From Antennarius striatus (Eukaryota; Chordata; Actinopteri; Lophiiformes; Antennariidae), in assembly GCF_040054535.1 (NCBI RefSeq), contig NC_090797.1:15094501-15158500 (forward strand): 64,000 nucleotides of DNA. Direction: 5' to 3'. Positions 45,876 through 56,253 of this stretch are shown one piece after another; the stretch's first letter is position 1; each line of letters opens with the position of its first letter. Under the pieces are notes generated by a model. The model was not told the origin of the DNA. It made no database searches and was given only the letters and a program-made list of their open reading frames with translations. The position numbers and the translations under genes were made by a program.

Positions 45876-47750
45876 ATGTTTAAAAAGTTTTGGAAGCGCT
45901 CCAAGGAGGCTCCAGAGGCAGGGAGACAGAGAGAGATTCTTGTTCCCGGCTGGGAAGATGCGCATTGGAAAGAATTGGCGTTGTGTTTGCGAGATGGTGG
46001 TGGTCGGCCCGAGCCGTGGGCTGACTTGGTGAAGGATGGTTCGGTGGCGTCTGTAGTTAGCGTACTACAGGGCATCCCGGTTTCATCCACAACTCCCCTG
46101 GGGGGAGTTCAGCGGCGCATGTGGATCTGCGCCGAGGCTTGGCGGCAGCAGAGTGATGTGAACGCTCAGTTGCGGCAGCAATTGACTGTTTTGCAGCAGC
46201 AGAGTGATGTGAATGCTCAGTTGCACCAGCAATTAACTGTTTTGCAGCAGCAGAATGATGTGAGTGCTCAGTTGCGCCAGCAATTGACTGCTTTGCAATG
46301 CAAATACGACAAATTGGCAAAGCTGACGGACCGTGCGGTCACGCATGTGTCCAAAGTAAATCGCCAACGACGGCGTAAGGCGCCACGGCGTGCTGAGACC
46401 ACCCAGATACGGTCGTTCGTGTCTCGGGTGATAGATGGTGATCCGGTCACCTGGGATCCGGAGACCTGGGACGGAAATGTCTGGGATGATTCTGATGACG
46501 GGGAGTGGATCGATCCAGCCCCCGAACATCCGCCGCTCCGTGCGAACCCGGTGGTCCGACGGAGGCGGATGCAGCGGATGATTCCTCCGGTGCGTCGGCA
46601 GGCGATAGACGGGGCGGGCAGGCTAATGGTAGATGAGCATGGTCAGGCTATCATGGTTGATGAACCCCAGCCGCAGCCAGACCCCGAAATTTCGCGAACC
46701 TTGGAGGATTACACCTCCGAGGAGGTGGTTCATTTAACGTCTCGTTTCCGGCAGAAGCCGGACGAGCCGCTAGACTCGTGGCTGCTGCGCATGTTGGATG
46801 AAGGAGGGTCACAAGCTGAGGTGGATGACGGGGACGGGATGAGATTTGCGGGGTTGTCACGAGACCCTGCGGTAAATGCTGCATATCGTCATCTCGTCCG
46901 CGATCGCGGAGTCGAGATGACAACGGTCCTCGCTCTATACGCTGAGGCTATTCGCGAACTGCATCCTCTGCCGACGGACTGGCCTCCGCTAGACCGTAGG
47001 TGGCAGACCATTCGCGAAGGAATGCAGCGTTTGGTGAGGCTTTGTGTGCGGGAGGCGCTGCTAGTGGGGATGGTGGAGGAAGTATCCGCCATGGCTGTCC
47101 CCAAAACGGTGAGGGATATGATGATAAAGACCTCACCCCCCCCATACAAGTCTTTGGTTTTGTCCCTCATGTTGGGATCACCCGATCGCCCCATGGGTGA
47201 GATTCGGAAAATGATGGCGGAACTTGGGTCGTTAGGAGACTGGGACCAGGCTCCTGTTCGATACCGAGAAGACAGACGGCGCGTCCCCGAGCGGGAGCTG
47301 CCTGTGCGTGCTCTGAGAGCCCCCATGTCCGGCCCCTCTAGGCGGGATCTGTGGAAGGCGTTGATAAGATCGGGAGTCCCCGCATCTGAGATAGATGGAC
47401 TCCCTACAAATGAGTTGAGGAAACGTTATGCTAAAAGAGGGTTACAAGTACATTGCATGACAGAAATAAATCAGTTCGGGCAGCTTTTGAAAACCCTAAA
47501 GGAGTTAACCACGGTAACTCCCTCCGCTCCTCCCATGGAGGACCGGAACCGATCCCGTCATTCCGGCATGAAAAGGGAGGAGTCAGAGAGTTCAGATTCA
47601 AGGGAGGAGTCAGAGTATTCAGATTCAAGGGAGGAGTCAGATTCAAATCACAGGTTAGTGAGAATCGCTACACGGAAGAAGGGGAAAAATAAGGGCAAGC
47701 GTAAAGCGCACCTTTACCCCGACTTGACTGATTTACTGCTTGATATGTAG
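45876..47750 (+). CDS. Gag-like structural polyprotein of the LTR retroelement
   Basis: 624 codons from ATG 45,876 (the frame is open upstream into the LTR, but this is the first ATG, in a reasonable context after the PBS). The N-terminus is MFKKFWKRSKEAPE. Residues ~92-150 hold three near-identical 17-residue blocks (QQSDVNAQLRQQLTVLQ) forming a coiled coil, then a basic patch (RQRRRKAPRRA). The middle third (DSWLLRML, AVNAAYRHLVRDRG, REALLVGMVEEV, SLVLSLMLG) is helical and capsid-like. The C-terminus has repeated Ser/Glu-Asp segments (SDSREES) and a Lys-rich end (RKKGKNKGKRKAH). There is no CCHC zinc knuckle, so RNA binding would rest on basic residues. Gag identity rests on position and architecture; I cannot assign a genus. 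Confidence 0.75.
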   Translation: MFKKFWKRSKEAPEAGRQREILVPGWEDAHWKELALCLRDGGGRPEPWADLVKDGSVASVVSVLQGIPVSSTTPLGGVQRRMWICAEAWRQQSDVNAQLRQQLTVLQQQSDVNAQLHQQLTVLQQQNDVSAQLRQQLTALQCKYDKLAKLTDRAVTHVSKVNRQRRRKAPRRAETTQIRSFVSRVIDGDPVTWDPETWDGNVWDDSDDGEWIDPAPEHPPLRANPVVRRRRMQRMIPPVRRQAIDGAGRLMVDEHGQAIMVDEPQPQPDPEISRTLEDYTSEEVVHLTSRFRQKPDEPLDSWLLRMLDEGGSQAEVDDGDGMRFAGLSRDPAVNAAYRHLVRDRGVEMTTVLALYAEAIRELHPLPTDWPPLDRRWQTIREGMQRLVRLCVREALLVGMVEEVSAMAVPKTVRDMMIKTSPPPYKSLVLSLMLGSPDRPMGEIRKMMAELGSLGDWDQAPVRYREDRRRVPERELPVRALRAPMSGPSRRDLWKALIRSGVPASEIDGLPTNELRKRYAKRGLQVHCMTEINQFGQLLKTLKELTTVTPSAPPMEDRNRSRHSGMKREESESSDSREESEYSDSREESDSNHRLVRIATRKKGKNKGKRKAHLYPDLTDLLLDM

Positions 47751-47754
47751 GACC

Positions 47755-48240
47755 AAGACAAAAAAAAGATTCTTTGCCCCAAATGGGGCAGAGAGATGTG
47801 CAATTGTGTCTCTTATTTCTCACTTACAGATTTAAATGTTCGAGGCTGAAGTGACGACATGGTCACAACGGAACTCATACACCATGAAACCGGAGGACAG
47901 CCCAGTCTACACAGATGCTATTGGCATCCCATGTGGAGTTCCAGATGAGTATAAAATGAAAAATCAAATTGCAGGTGGACAGGTCCCGACCAAGTCACTG
48001 AGCGAACTGGAACTGCAGTCCGGTTGCTAGGAAAGGGGGACACGTGGTTCCACATCTCATCTACCAGACCAGCCAGATCCGACTCAGGATCTGCTCTTCC
48101 TCCACCAGCTAGTGAAGGTGCCACTCCAGACCCTGATCTGGAAACAGAGGTTGCAGCTCTTGCAACCCCAGAGAGTTCCTCGGCTAAGGCAACGGCCTCA
48201 ACTGAGGACATCGTGTGTTGAGTTGTTGAGGACGTCGGCT
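47755..48240 (+). pseudogene. Joined env-like and integrase-C-terminal-like scraps
   Basis: First, 47,755-47,985: sequence parallel to the env-like relic at 30.0 kb (SPVYTDAIGIPCGVPDEYKM), frame broken near its start. Next, from ~47,986 in another frame: WTGPDQVTERTGTAVRLLGK, then GDTWFHIS, a pattern like the C-terminal (SH3-like) domain of retroviral integrases, ending at a stop at 48,221. A matching piece is at 62,716-62,935. Env before integrase is the reverse of retroviral order, so this is a rearranged join rather than a simple deletion. Confidence 0.5.
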
Positions 48241-48647
48241 GTTTTGGTGTGAGTCCCCAACGGTGAAATAGAGAAGCATCGAATGGGCGGTGGGCAGACT
48301 GGAAATGCCCCCGTCATTTCAGAAGGCAGAGCGGGAGGCCCTATTGGCGCCCGACTCCAACGTGGGAAACATCGCTGGCATCATCCATTCCTCTGCTGGA
48401 AAGGGGGGCCAGCTTTAGTCAGTGAACATATAGGATACATATAGGATCATCACACTAAGGTGAACCAGTGGGGCCACGTCTTCAATTGGTAGTTACACAC
48501 ATATGTAACACAACACTTATTGTTTCTTATCTACACTTAAGTAGTTATAGCTCACCACATTAAGATGACAGGCCAAGGGGTGGAGTTTAATAGAGATGTC
48601 CTGATTGTACTATGAATGAAGAGTCAAAATCAGGCCAAGGGGTGGAG
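48241..48647 (+). other. Retroelement 3' non-coding region with polypurine tract
   Basis: No frame recognised. 'caggccaaggggtgga' occurs twice (~48,571 and 48,631). The second copy directly abuts the 3' LTR and fits a polypurine tract for plus-strand priming. Confidence 0.6.
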
Positions 48648-49918
48648 TGTAATGGAAATTTGTATTGTGTGTGTGTCCTGATTTGACTCTTATCATGTCA
48701 TTACTGAGAACTTGCTTCAAAACCTCTCCATGCAACTGCTGGGCTAAGTCACATCTTAGTTTGTTTGGACAAAGAGGTCACAGCAGGTCACAGCCCATCC
48801 AACCAGATGGAGAACCAAAGGAGAACCGATGGAGAGGAGATGGAGACCTGTTTTCAGTCAAGGTGTAAGATGTTTTATGGGTGCATGAAAGCCTTTAAAT
48901 TACATTCCGATGTGTAATAAAGATTTCTTAGGTTTCTTAGTTTTGGTGTGATAGGTTTGGTGCATTCCAAAGGTGTAAGGTCTCCTGATACAGATGGTTT
49001 ACGAGTGCGTGAAAGCCTCCTACACTGCATTCTCGAGGGTGGTGATGTTTATTCCTCAGTGGGGGGTACCACCAAAAGGAGGGCTGCCTGAGAGCTGGAA
49101 CTGGCCACTCCTGCTCGCATGCAGGCCTTTCTTCTTAAAAAAGGTATAAAAGGTGAGGAGTTTCAGACTCAAGTGAGAGAGTAAGATAAGGGAGAGAGTA
49201 AGACTCAAGAAGAAGTGAGAAAGAAGGTAAGAGAGAGAAAGAAGGAAGTAAGAAAGAGAGAGTCAGCTACGGGTTACATACGGACGCCCAGCCTGGTTGA
49301 AGCTACTCTGCCTGGGTTGTAGGCTCTCCTTCCCTGTGTCAAGGTAAGAGGCCAAGCATATTTGGAATGCCACCATATATTGCCTTAGCTCAACCAACTA
49401 TTTGTTTGTTTCTGTGCTCTGTGGGGAATTAAACTACAAGTTTATTCTAGCATCATAGAATTGTTTCTGTGCTCTGTGGGGAATTAAACTACAAGTTTAT
49501 TCTAGCATCATAGAATTGTTTCTGTGCTCTGTGGGGAATTAAACTACAAGTTTATTCGAGTATCATAGAATTGTTTCTGTGCTCTGTGGGGAATTAAACT
49601 ACAAGTTTATTCTAGCATCATAGAATTATTTCTGTGCTCTGTGGGGAATTAAACTACAAGTTTATTCTAGCATCATAGAATTGTTTGTTTGCATTGCTAT
49701 GCGCTGCGGGGACTAAACGACACATTTGGTCTAGCATCATAGAGGTCTTTTGACTTATTGTTTGTTTGTACTTATTGTTTCTTAATATCTCTATTCTCTG
49801 CGTGTAATAAATCACACATTTATTACAGCCCTAGAGGAGTGGTTTGATTCATTGTGTGAGTGAGTTTTCTGTGTACCCACCTCCTACGAACCTCTTTATT
49901 CAAGTTTTTCACAAAACA
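48648..49918 (+). repeat. 3' LTR
   Basis: 1,271 bp, nearly identical to the 5' LTR, with the same TATA box, five 55-bp units (49,408-49,682) and AATAAA near the end. Confidence 0.93.
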
Positions 49919-49923
49919 CCAGT

Positions 49924-50428
49924 CCAGTCTGCTGTCTAGCTGCAGTCCCAGGTACTGATAGTTTTCTACCACCTCCACCTCACTGTCTTTGATGATCACC
50001 GGCTGTGGAGAGGGAGGTGCCCGCCGGAAATCCAGAACCATCTCCTTTGTCTTGGAGACGTTGAGCTGGAGCTGGTTCTGTTGGCACCACTCCACGAAGT
50101 CAGCCACCAATGCCCTGTACCCCCCCTCATCACCCTCCCGGATACATGCCACTATCGCGGTGTCATCGGAGTACTTCTGTATGTGGCATGTATCCGAGTT
50201 GTGCTTGAAGTCTGATGTGTAGAGGGTGAAGAGAATGGGGGATAGAACGGTCCCCTGTGGCGCCCCCGTGCTGCTGGTCACCATAGAAGACAAACAGTCC
50301 CCCATACGGACGTACTGGGGTCTGTCCGTTAGGTAGTCCGTGATCCAGCTCATGAGGTAGGGGTCCACAGCCATGGAGGTCAGTTTATCCTGCAGGAGCT
50401 GGGGCTGGATGGTGTTGAAGGCTTGAAG
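49924..50428 (-). pseudogene. Rex1-like reverse transcriptase, 5' part (split by LTR element)
   Basis: The minus-strand palm domain (50,374 to ~49,924) is homologous to 3,766-3,305: STGAPQGTVLSPILF, KYSDDTAIVACIREGDEGGY and VENYQYLGLQLDSRLDW. It is interrupted by the retroelement exactly after RLDW. Together with 43,680-44,522 it is the twin of 2450-3822. Confidence 0.85.
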
Positions 50429-50668
50429 GCATTCACACTAAATAAACAGGAGACATATAAACACGCTGTTCTGGGATCAGAAAATGGTCTCGTCAGACCT
50501 TCAGTCAGATTTACAGACCATTTGTTCAATCTGTCAACTGTTTAATTTGGGTATTTGGCTGGAATTTAGTTAATCTTTATTTTGGCAAGCTTGCATACCA
50601 TTTTACCCCAGGTATCTGATCTTCACTCGGCGGCCGTCATTTTGTGAACCACTGTCTCCACAGATGTA
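50429..50668. other. Shared flank, no gene
   Basis: Counterpart of 3823-4060, ending with the TA target of the pogo-like element. Confidence 0.6.
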
Positions 50669-51559
50669 CCGTATTTATTCGAGTATAACGCGCAAAATTT
50701 TCTACCTAAAAAAGAACTCAAAGATTGGGTGCGCGTTATAAACAAGGGCTGGGGTGACACGCTTAGATGTATTAGTATACAGTATTATTTGCGCAATGAC
50801 TTATTTGTCGAAGATATCGCTGACCAAAATCGCAAAACATTGACTGCAACCACATCTCTCGACCCACAAAACATACATGGTCGATTTTTAGTAACAGTAT
50901 CCAAATCATTTGCGTGGGCGATCTAAAATAAATACTGGTAATTCATGATGGCTCATGCGCATCACTCCTGCAGAGGCGAGGCGTATCTAAGGAAATGGTA
51001 TTTAATAATCAAATGCGTCATCAGCAGACCTTGTCGGATGGTGTCATTTCCGAGAATTCTTATTATTATAATAATAATCCACCTTTAATAGTCCACACAA
51101 CGGGGAAATTATGTTTTCCTCTCCAGTTTTTTGTACATGCATATATATATGTGTTAGTCAGCACACACACACAAACATTGTATACAGGCCCCTGAACACA
51201 ACACACACTAGGGGCCTGTAGGCATGCAGTTAATGACGAGTACAGGGAGGTGGAGGGACGGGTCGCAGCTTCGGGGGTGCGCCCCAATGAGCAGCTTGTC
51301 GGATGGTGTCATTTCCGAGAATTCTTATTATCCGCTGTGACGTATGATATTTGATTATTGATTAGCATTTTATTAGCTACGCCTTGTCTCTTCATTTCCT
51401 TTCCTCGCCTCGGCCACACTGAAACGTGAGTTACCGGTAAGCATTGCTGGTGTATCTGATGATGAATCGGACTTTGAAGGATTTTAAATGCCTGTAAATA
51501 TTGTTAATTTTATTTCGGTATTGTGTTCATAGTTTACGTTGTCAATAAATGATTTTTCA
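50669..51559. mobile_element. pogo-like transposon lacking its right end (copy 2)
   Basis: Left TIR and body as in 4061-5070. The sequence leaves the element at 'caataaatgatttttcaagt' and continues as LINE remnant 3, so the right TIR is lost. The nested SINE is also damaged. Confidence 0.8.
51070..51297 (-). mobile_element. tRNA-derived SINE lacking its tRNA head (copy 4)
   Basis: Tail and body match 4,470-4,690. At 51,297 it jumps to a ~35-bp repeat of upstream flank ('cggatggtgtcatttccgag') and then to sequence right of the SINE. Confidence 0.8.
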
Positions 51560-51950
51560 AGTATCAAGAGCACACCCCAATGGAGCAGAAAAAGTATGAA
51601 GTTGGTCTCTTCATTGATCTGAACCCCATGTCAGACACATAAAAACAAAAATATCCAAAACCCTCTCAATTATAAATAAAGCAAAACTATACCTTGATGG
51701 AAATGCACTCCATACTTTATACTGCACCTTGGTCCTCCCGTACTTTACATATTGTGTTGAAGTGTGGGGGAATACTTATCAGAATACAATTAATCCTCTG
51801 ATCATACTACAGAAAAGAGCAGTGCGGATCATTCACAAGGTTGGTTTTCTTGAACATACTCATAACCTGTTTACGCAGTCAAAGTTGCTAAAATTTCATG
51901 ATATTGTAAAATATAATACATCAATAGTTTTATACAATAATAATAATAAT

Positions 51951-52019
<69 letters not shown>

Positions 52020-52500
52020 AATAATAATAATAATAATAATAATGATGGATTAGATTTATATAGCGCTTTCTTGTCTGGACATTCAAAGTCACTTACATTG
52101 GATCCATTATTCATTCACACCTCATTCATACGTGGTGGTGGTAAACTACGTACGTAGCCACAGCTGCCCTGGGGCAGACTGACGGAGGCGTGGCTGCCAC
52201 TCTGCGCCTACGGCCCCTCCGACCACCACCGGAACAATCACACACATTCAACAACTTATTACCACCAAACCTCCAACGATTCTTTATAACTCCAGTCAGG
52301 GCTCATCACTTGAGAGATTTGGGTATTTTTCATTGCCGAGAGCTCAAACCACGCATAAACGTTTTTGTGTGTCTGTGTGCGGAGTGAAACTCTGGAACAA
52401 TCTGGTCTCACAACACAAGAAATGCCAAAGTACTAATCAATTCAAACTGTTATATAAACATCATGTCTGGTCAAAGTATAGAGATGAGGGTCTTTAACTC
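51560..52500 (+). pseudogene. LINE ORF2 remnant, copy 3
   Basis: Starts inside the short frame ('gagtatc'-type sequence, here aagtatcaagagcacacccc) and repeats the deleted-RT structure of 600-1572: thumb (51,729-51,930), an expanded AAT/AAC tract, the dispersed repeat, then the C-terminal frame to ~52,497. Confidence 0.65.
51936..52043. repeat. (AAT)n-(AAC)n-(AAT)n microsatellite
   Basis: A central ~68-bp AAC run within AAT; the other two LINE copies have only ~24 bp of AAT here. Poly-Asn, poly-Cys and poly-Leu frames across it are artefacts. Confidence 0.95.
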
Positions 52501-53327
52501 AAACTGCTGTTCTGTTTGTTAACATGTGCTCAGTGCTTCTTTACCATCGTTGGTATTTGTTAATTATTGCTGTTGGCATTTGTCCATTACCATTGTTGGT
52601 ATATTGTACATTACCATTGTTGGTATATCGTGCCTTCCTTACATTGTTGTGTCGAATTGCTATTGCAATGTGATAATTTCATTGTTGCCCATGGTGACGC
52701 CATCGTGATGCAATTATTGTGTGGTTATCCTTGAATCCTCGAAGTAACAGTGAAGCTCAGTGTGTTGATCTCTGAATCAGGAACTGGGGTGGGATTACAT
52801 ACATTTTCTTCTTCCCACTCCCTTTCAAGCAGAATTGTATTGTTGGGTTATGATCTTTGTTTATTATTTGCTTATTTAATTATTTTGTTTGTTGTTGATT
52901 TTTTTGTTTGTTTTTTGTTTTGTTTTTCCTTGCCTTGTCTGAAATAAATGAATAACTAACTAACTAATGAAGAATACTTTAATAATTCTACAGCGAAACT
53001 TGTTACCTCTTCTAAGTACAAGTACAGTCATACGGCACACGTTACACAAGAAAGCACAAGAATACAGCTATCAGTTAGACAACACAGCATTCACACTAAA
53101 TAAACAGGAGACATATAAACACGCTGTTCTGGGATCAGAAAATGGTCTCGTCAGACCTTCAGTCAGATTTACAGACCATTTGTTCAATCTGTCAACTGTT
53201 TAATTTGGTTATTTGGCTGGAATTTAGTTAATCTTTATTTTGGCAAGCTTGCATACCATTTTACCCCAGGTATCTGATCTTCACTCGGCGGCCGTCATTT
53301 TGTGAACCACTGTCTCCACAGATGTAG
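52501..53327. other. LINE 3' UTR plus flank with empty Rex1 and pogo sites
   Basis: Homologous to 1573-2163, then directly to 3823-4060. 'gacaacacagcattcacact' at ~53,078-53,097 is the uninterrupted Rex1 target and 'cacagatgtagctgttctga' at ~53,319-53,338 is the uninterrupted pogo target. No gene. Confidence 0.75.
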
Positions 53328-53639
53328 CTGTTCTGAGCAGTCAGTGGTTCTACCAGTTTAACCCTATCTAAACTAGTTTTACCTTTTGCTTAAGCCTTTC
53401 AAACATCACACTCTGTCCCTGACCATTAGCTCCATTCATTTTACACAATCCCTATTTATCACATTCACAAATTCACCTCCCTTTTCATACAATACAATAT
53501 TCAATTAACCCATTAAAAATGAGAGGTCAAGTATCTACTCTGGGTCCTCCAGCAGCGATGCCTCCAGCTGCTCTGTTAAAATCGCAGACAAAGACGACAC
53601 TCGTCTAGCCATCGTACTTGCTCCAAGCTGGACATCGGA

Positions 53640-54085
53640 GATGACATCACGACCATGTTTCTCATCTTTGAATCATTATTTAGCGACAAGCATCATAGCT
53701 TCTTTAAAACCTCACCATCTGAAAACGGTTTCTTGTTCTTTATCAAAAAACGGGCAGCTCTAGACGAAGCTTCGATTGTGTTCCGGGATTTTTTGACCGG
53801 CTTTGTGAAAAAAGTCTGTTGTTTGTCTGAAGCTGCCTTTAACCCACTGACTTTCTCAGTACATAAAGTGCTGCTGGGTGGGTAGTTCACAGTCATGTTT
53901 TTGTGGCATGTTTGGAAATGCCTCTCCACGTTGTGCCGCTTTGGTACTGCAACAGTCATCCCACAAAAAAGACACAAACATTTCTCTTTGAATGACGTAA
54001 AAAAAGAAATCTTCTTCCCAGTCACTCTGAAAATACGATGTCCTTTTGTGTTTTCTTCCATGGTTTTTGGGCAAAAGCACAAGCA
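53640..54085 (-). pseudogene. hAT-type transposase N-terminal fragment (copy 2)
   Basis: The minus-strand frame 54,082-53,693 (129 codons) is longer than the left copy and continues ...KSRNTIEASSRAARFLIKNK, then PFSDGEVLKKL, a stretch also familiar from SCAND3/ZBED-like proteins. The zinc-finger segment CLFCGMTVAVPKRHNVERHF is identical. No catalytic domain. Confidence 0.65.
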
Positions 54086-54499
54086 GGCTAACTCCTCATA
54101 TCACCTGGTCAGTGTGTCAGGCGCAGACGCACGAATGACCTTCGACTTGGAGAGAGGCGAGTTTGATATCAAGTATTTTATTTGAATGTTTTAACTTAAT
54201 AAAATATCATTTTAGAATGCTGAATAATTAAGTTGCGATATCATTAATGTGTTAATTAATGTTAATATTTTTAGACCACGCCTCACAGGCGCCACAAGGG
54301 GTGCTCGGGGGCGCAGGGTCGCTCGCAGGAACAGCGTTGGTGACCTCTGGTTTAGAACCTCCAGACGTCACGTGAGCGCAGCAACGTCATGAGGAGCTCA
54401 GAGGTGATGAAGCTGGACCTGAGAGGGTTCCTTCTGACCGCACCAACCTTCTGACCGTCTCATTGGTCCTTTCATCGTGAGACCTACGGACGTTGGTGG

Positions 54500-54752
54500 A
54501 CACAGGAGGGAGTGACAAAGGAGGAGCGACATAGGAAGGAGTTACACAAGAGGGAGTTACACAGGAGGGAGTGACAAAGGAGGAGCGACATAGGAAGGAG
54601 TTACACAAGAGGGAGTTACACAGGAGGGAGTGACAAAGGAGGAGCGACATAGGAAGGAGTTACACAAGAGGGAGTTACACAGGAGGGAGTGACAAAGGAG
54701 GAGCGACATAGGAAGGAGTTACACAAGAGGGAGTTACACAGGAGGGAGTGAC
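54500..54752. repeat. 59-bp minisatellite, four full units (copy 2)
   Basis: Units at 54,500, 54,559, 54,618 and 54,677 plus a 17-bp partial, as at 6554-6806. Confidence 0.9.
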
Positions 54753-54842
54753 TGTGTGTCGGCTGCTCTGACCTGATCCAGGAAACAACGTACAAACATT
54801 AGATAATAAAAGTCACACCCGTCTGTGGTGCTACAGCTGAAG

Positions 54843-54843
<1 letters not shown>

Positions 54844-54892
<49 letters not shown>
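54844..54892. repeat. (TG)n microsatellite
   Basis: About 49 bp; counterpart of the 126-bp tract at 6899. Confidence 0.95.
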
Positions 54893-54893
<1 letters not shown>

Positions 54894-55581
54894 CGTGAGG
54901 ATCAGGAGGTGGTCTTCTGGTGTCGACCCAGTCACACGAGTGGACCGTCACCTGAACATCAGTTTAACGTGAACACGTGTTCCTCCTGATCCTGGACAGG
55001 GTGGGGCCACCTCCATTTAAACATCACTATTGGTCACATGTCACAGTGAATCAGTACTCATCACCACAGCAGACAGCTGCTAGCTGCTGTTAGCGACCTG
55101 AGCAGCTAGCGGTCCAATGAGTCCTGTTGCTGTGGCTTATGTTTGCTCTGGAGGGTTCTGTTGGGTTTTTCTGTCTATTAAAGGGCTTTGAAATGTCTCT
55201 TGATGTGATTAAGAGCTATATAAATAAAAGTTGGTTGAGTCTGACTCAGGGGGCGGAGCCAGAGGAGGGTGAGGAGGAGGAGTATGTAGAGTGGAGGATG
55301 AAGACGAGTGTCTGTCAGTGGGACGATGAGCTAATGAAGCAACAGCCAGGACTAAGACATCAGGGGTCGGGGGTTAAAAGCTGTTTTTATGCCACTAGAG
55401 GGCGCCACCACATTCTAGACCTCACCTTCACTGGAGGGAGGCTAAGGCTAGCTGTTCATGCTAGCTACAAGAAGTATCTCAACAGCTGTCTGTGACATAA
55501 GGACATCCGTCTCTCATCCATCCATCCGTTCACCCACTTTGACAGACAGCTTGTGATCCAACAGGCTCTTAACCATTAATG

Positions 55582-55638
<57 letters not shown>

Positions 55639-56041
55639 GGACACTTGGATGAAGGTGATGAAGGGAGGACACATCAGTACAAAATAATGGCTATGAGCAG
55701 CTTTAATAAAGAAAACTGAAGATCCAGCCTTCAGGAGTAAAACCTTACAGTTTGACAGTAAATGTCAGAGTGATCGTCAGGCTAACAGGAAGTGCTAACA
55801 GCTGTCAGTGATAAAAGAGTCACACCAAAACCCACAAAGAAACTTGTGGGTTTTGTTTATTAGCAATATTTGAATACAGTTAATTTGTTAAATATTATAT
55901 TGACTTATTTTTGTCATTTTAGAATTATACCTCCTACATGAAACGCACCAGAAAGACCAACAATAGATGTCAAGGTAATGTTTAGCATGAGCACAATGGC
56001 TTGTGGGACTTTTTTTCTTCATTTATATTTCATAAGTTCAT
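54893..56041 (-). other. Makorin D 3' flank with stem-loop, polyadenylation signals and AC tract
   Basis: Inverted relative to 24,725-25,690. Contains an (AC)n tract at 55,583-55,633 and the conserved stem-loop 55,826-55,855, with its AATAAA on the minus strand just upstream (near 55,856-55,861). The repeat tail is at ~55,190-55,240. The 55,127-55,495 frame is repeat read-through, not a gene. Confidence 0.65.
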
Positions 56042-56197
56042 TTATTGATGGCCTGCCAGGACCTCGTCTTCGTCCAGCAGCCTCAGAAGCATCTCCCTCA
56101 GCTCGAACGGCACCATCTCCTCCTCATCGTTGTCGAAGGAGTCTGTGCTCTCCTGCTCCTCAAAGATGTTCCACAGCGGAGTCCTGGAGTTCTGCTG

Positions 56198-56253
<56 letters not shown>

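Larger units (their letters stand above)
44523..49918 (+). mobile_element. 5.4-kb LTR retroelement (endogenous retrovirus-like), gag-only
   Basis: A complete insertion with TG...CA ends and a 5-bp target duplication ccagt (44,518-44,522 and 49,919-49,923). Removing it and one ccagt restores the Rex1 sequence seen at ~3,300-3,330. Parts: 5' LTR, a primer-binding-site candidate, an intact gag-like frame, short env-like and integrase-C-terminal-like pieces, a purine-rich tract, and 3' LTR. The LTRs differ by only a few bases (about four substitutions and a 2-bp indel noticed by eye), so insertion was recent. Protease, RT, RNase H and the integrase core are absent, so any movement would need help in trans. 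Confidence 0.9.
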
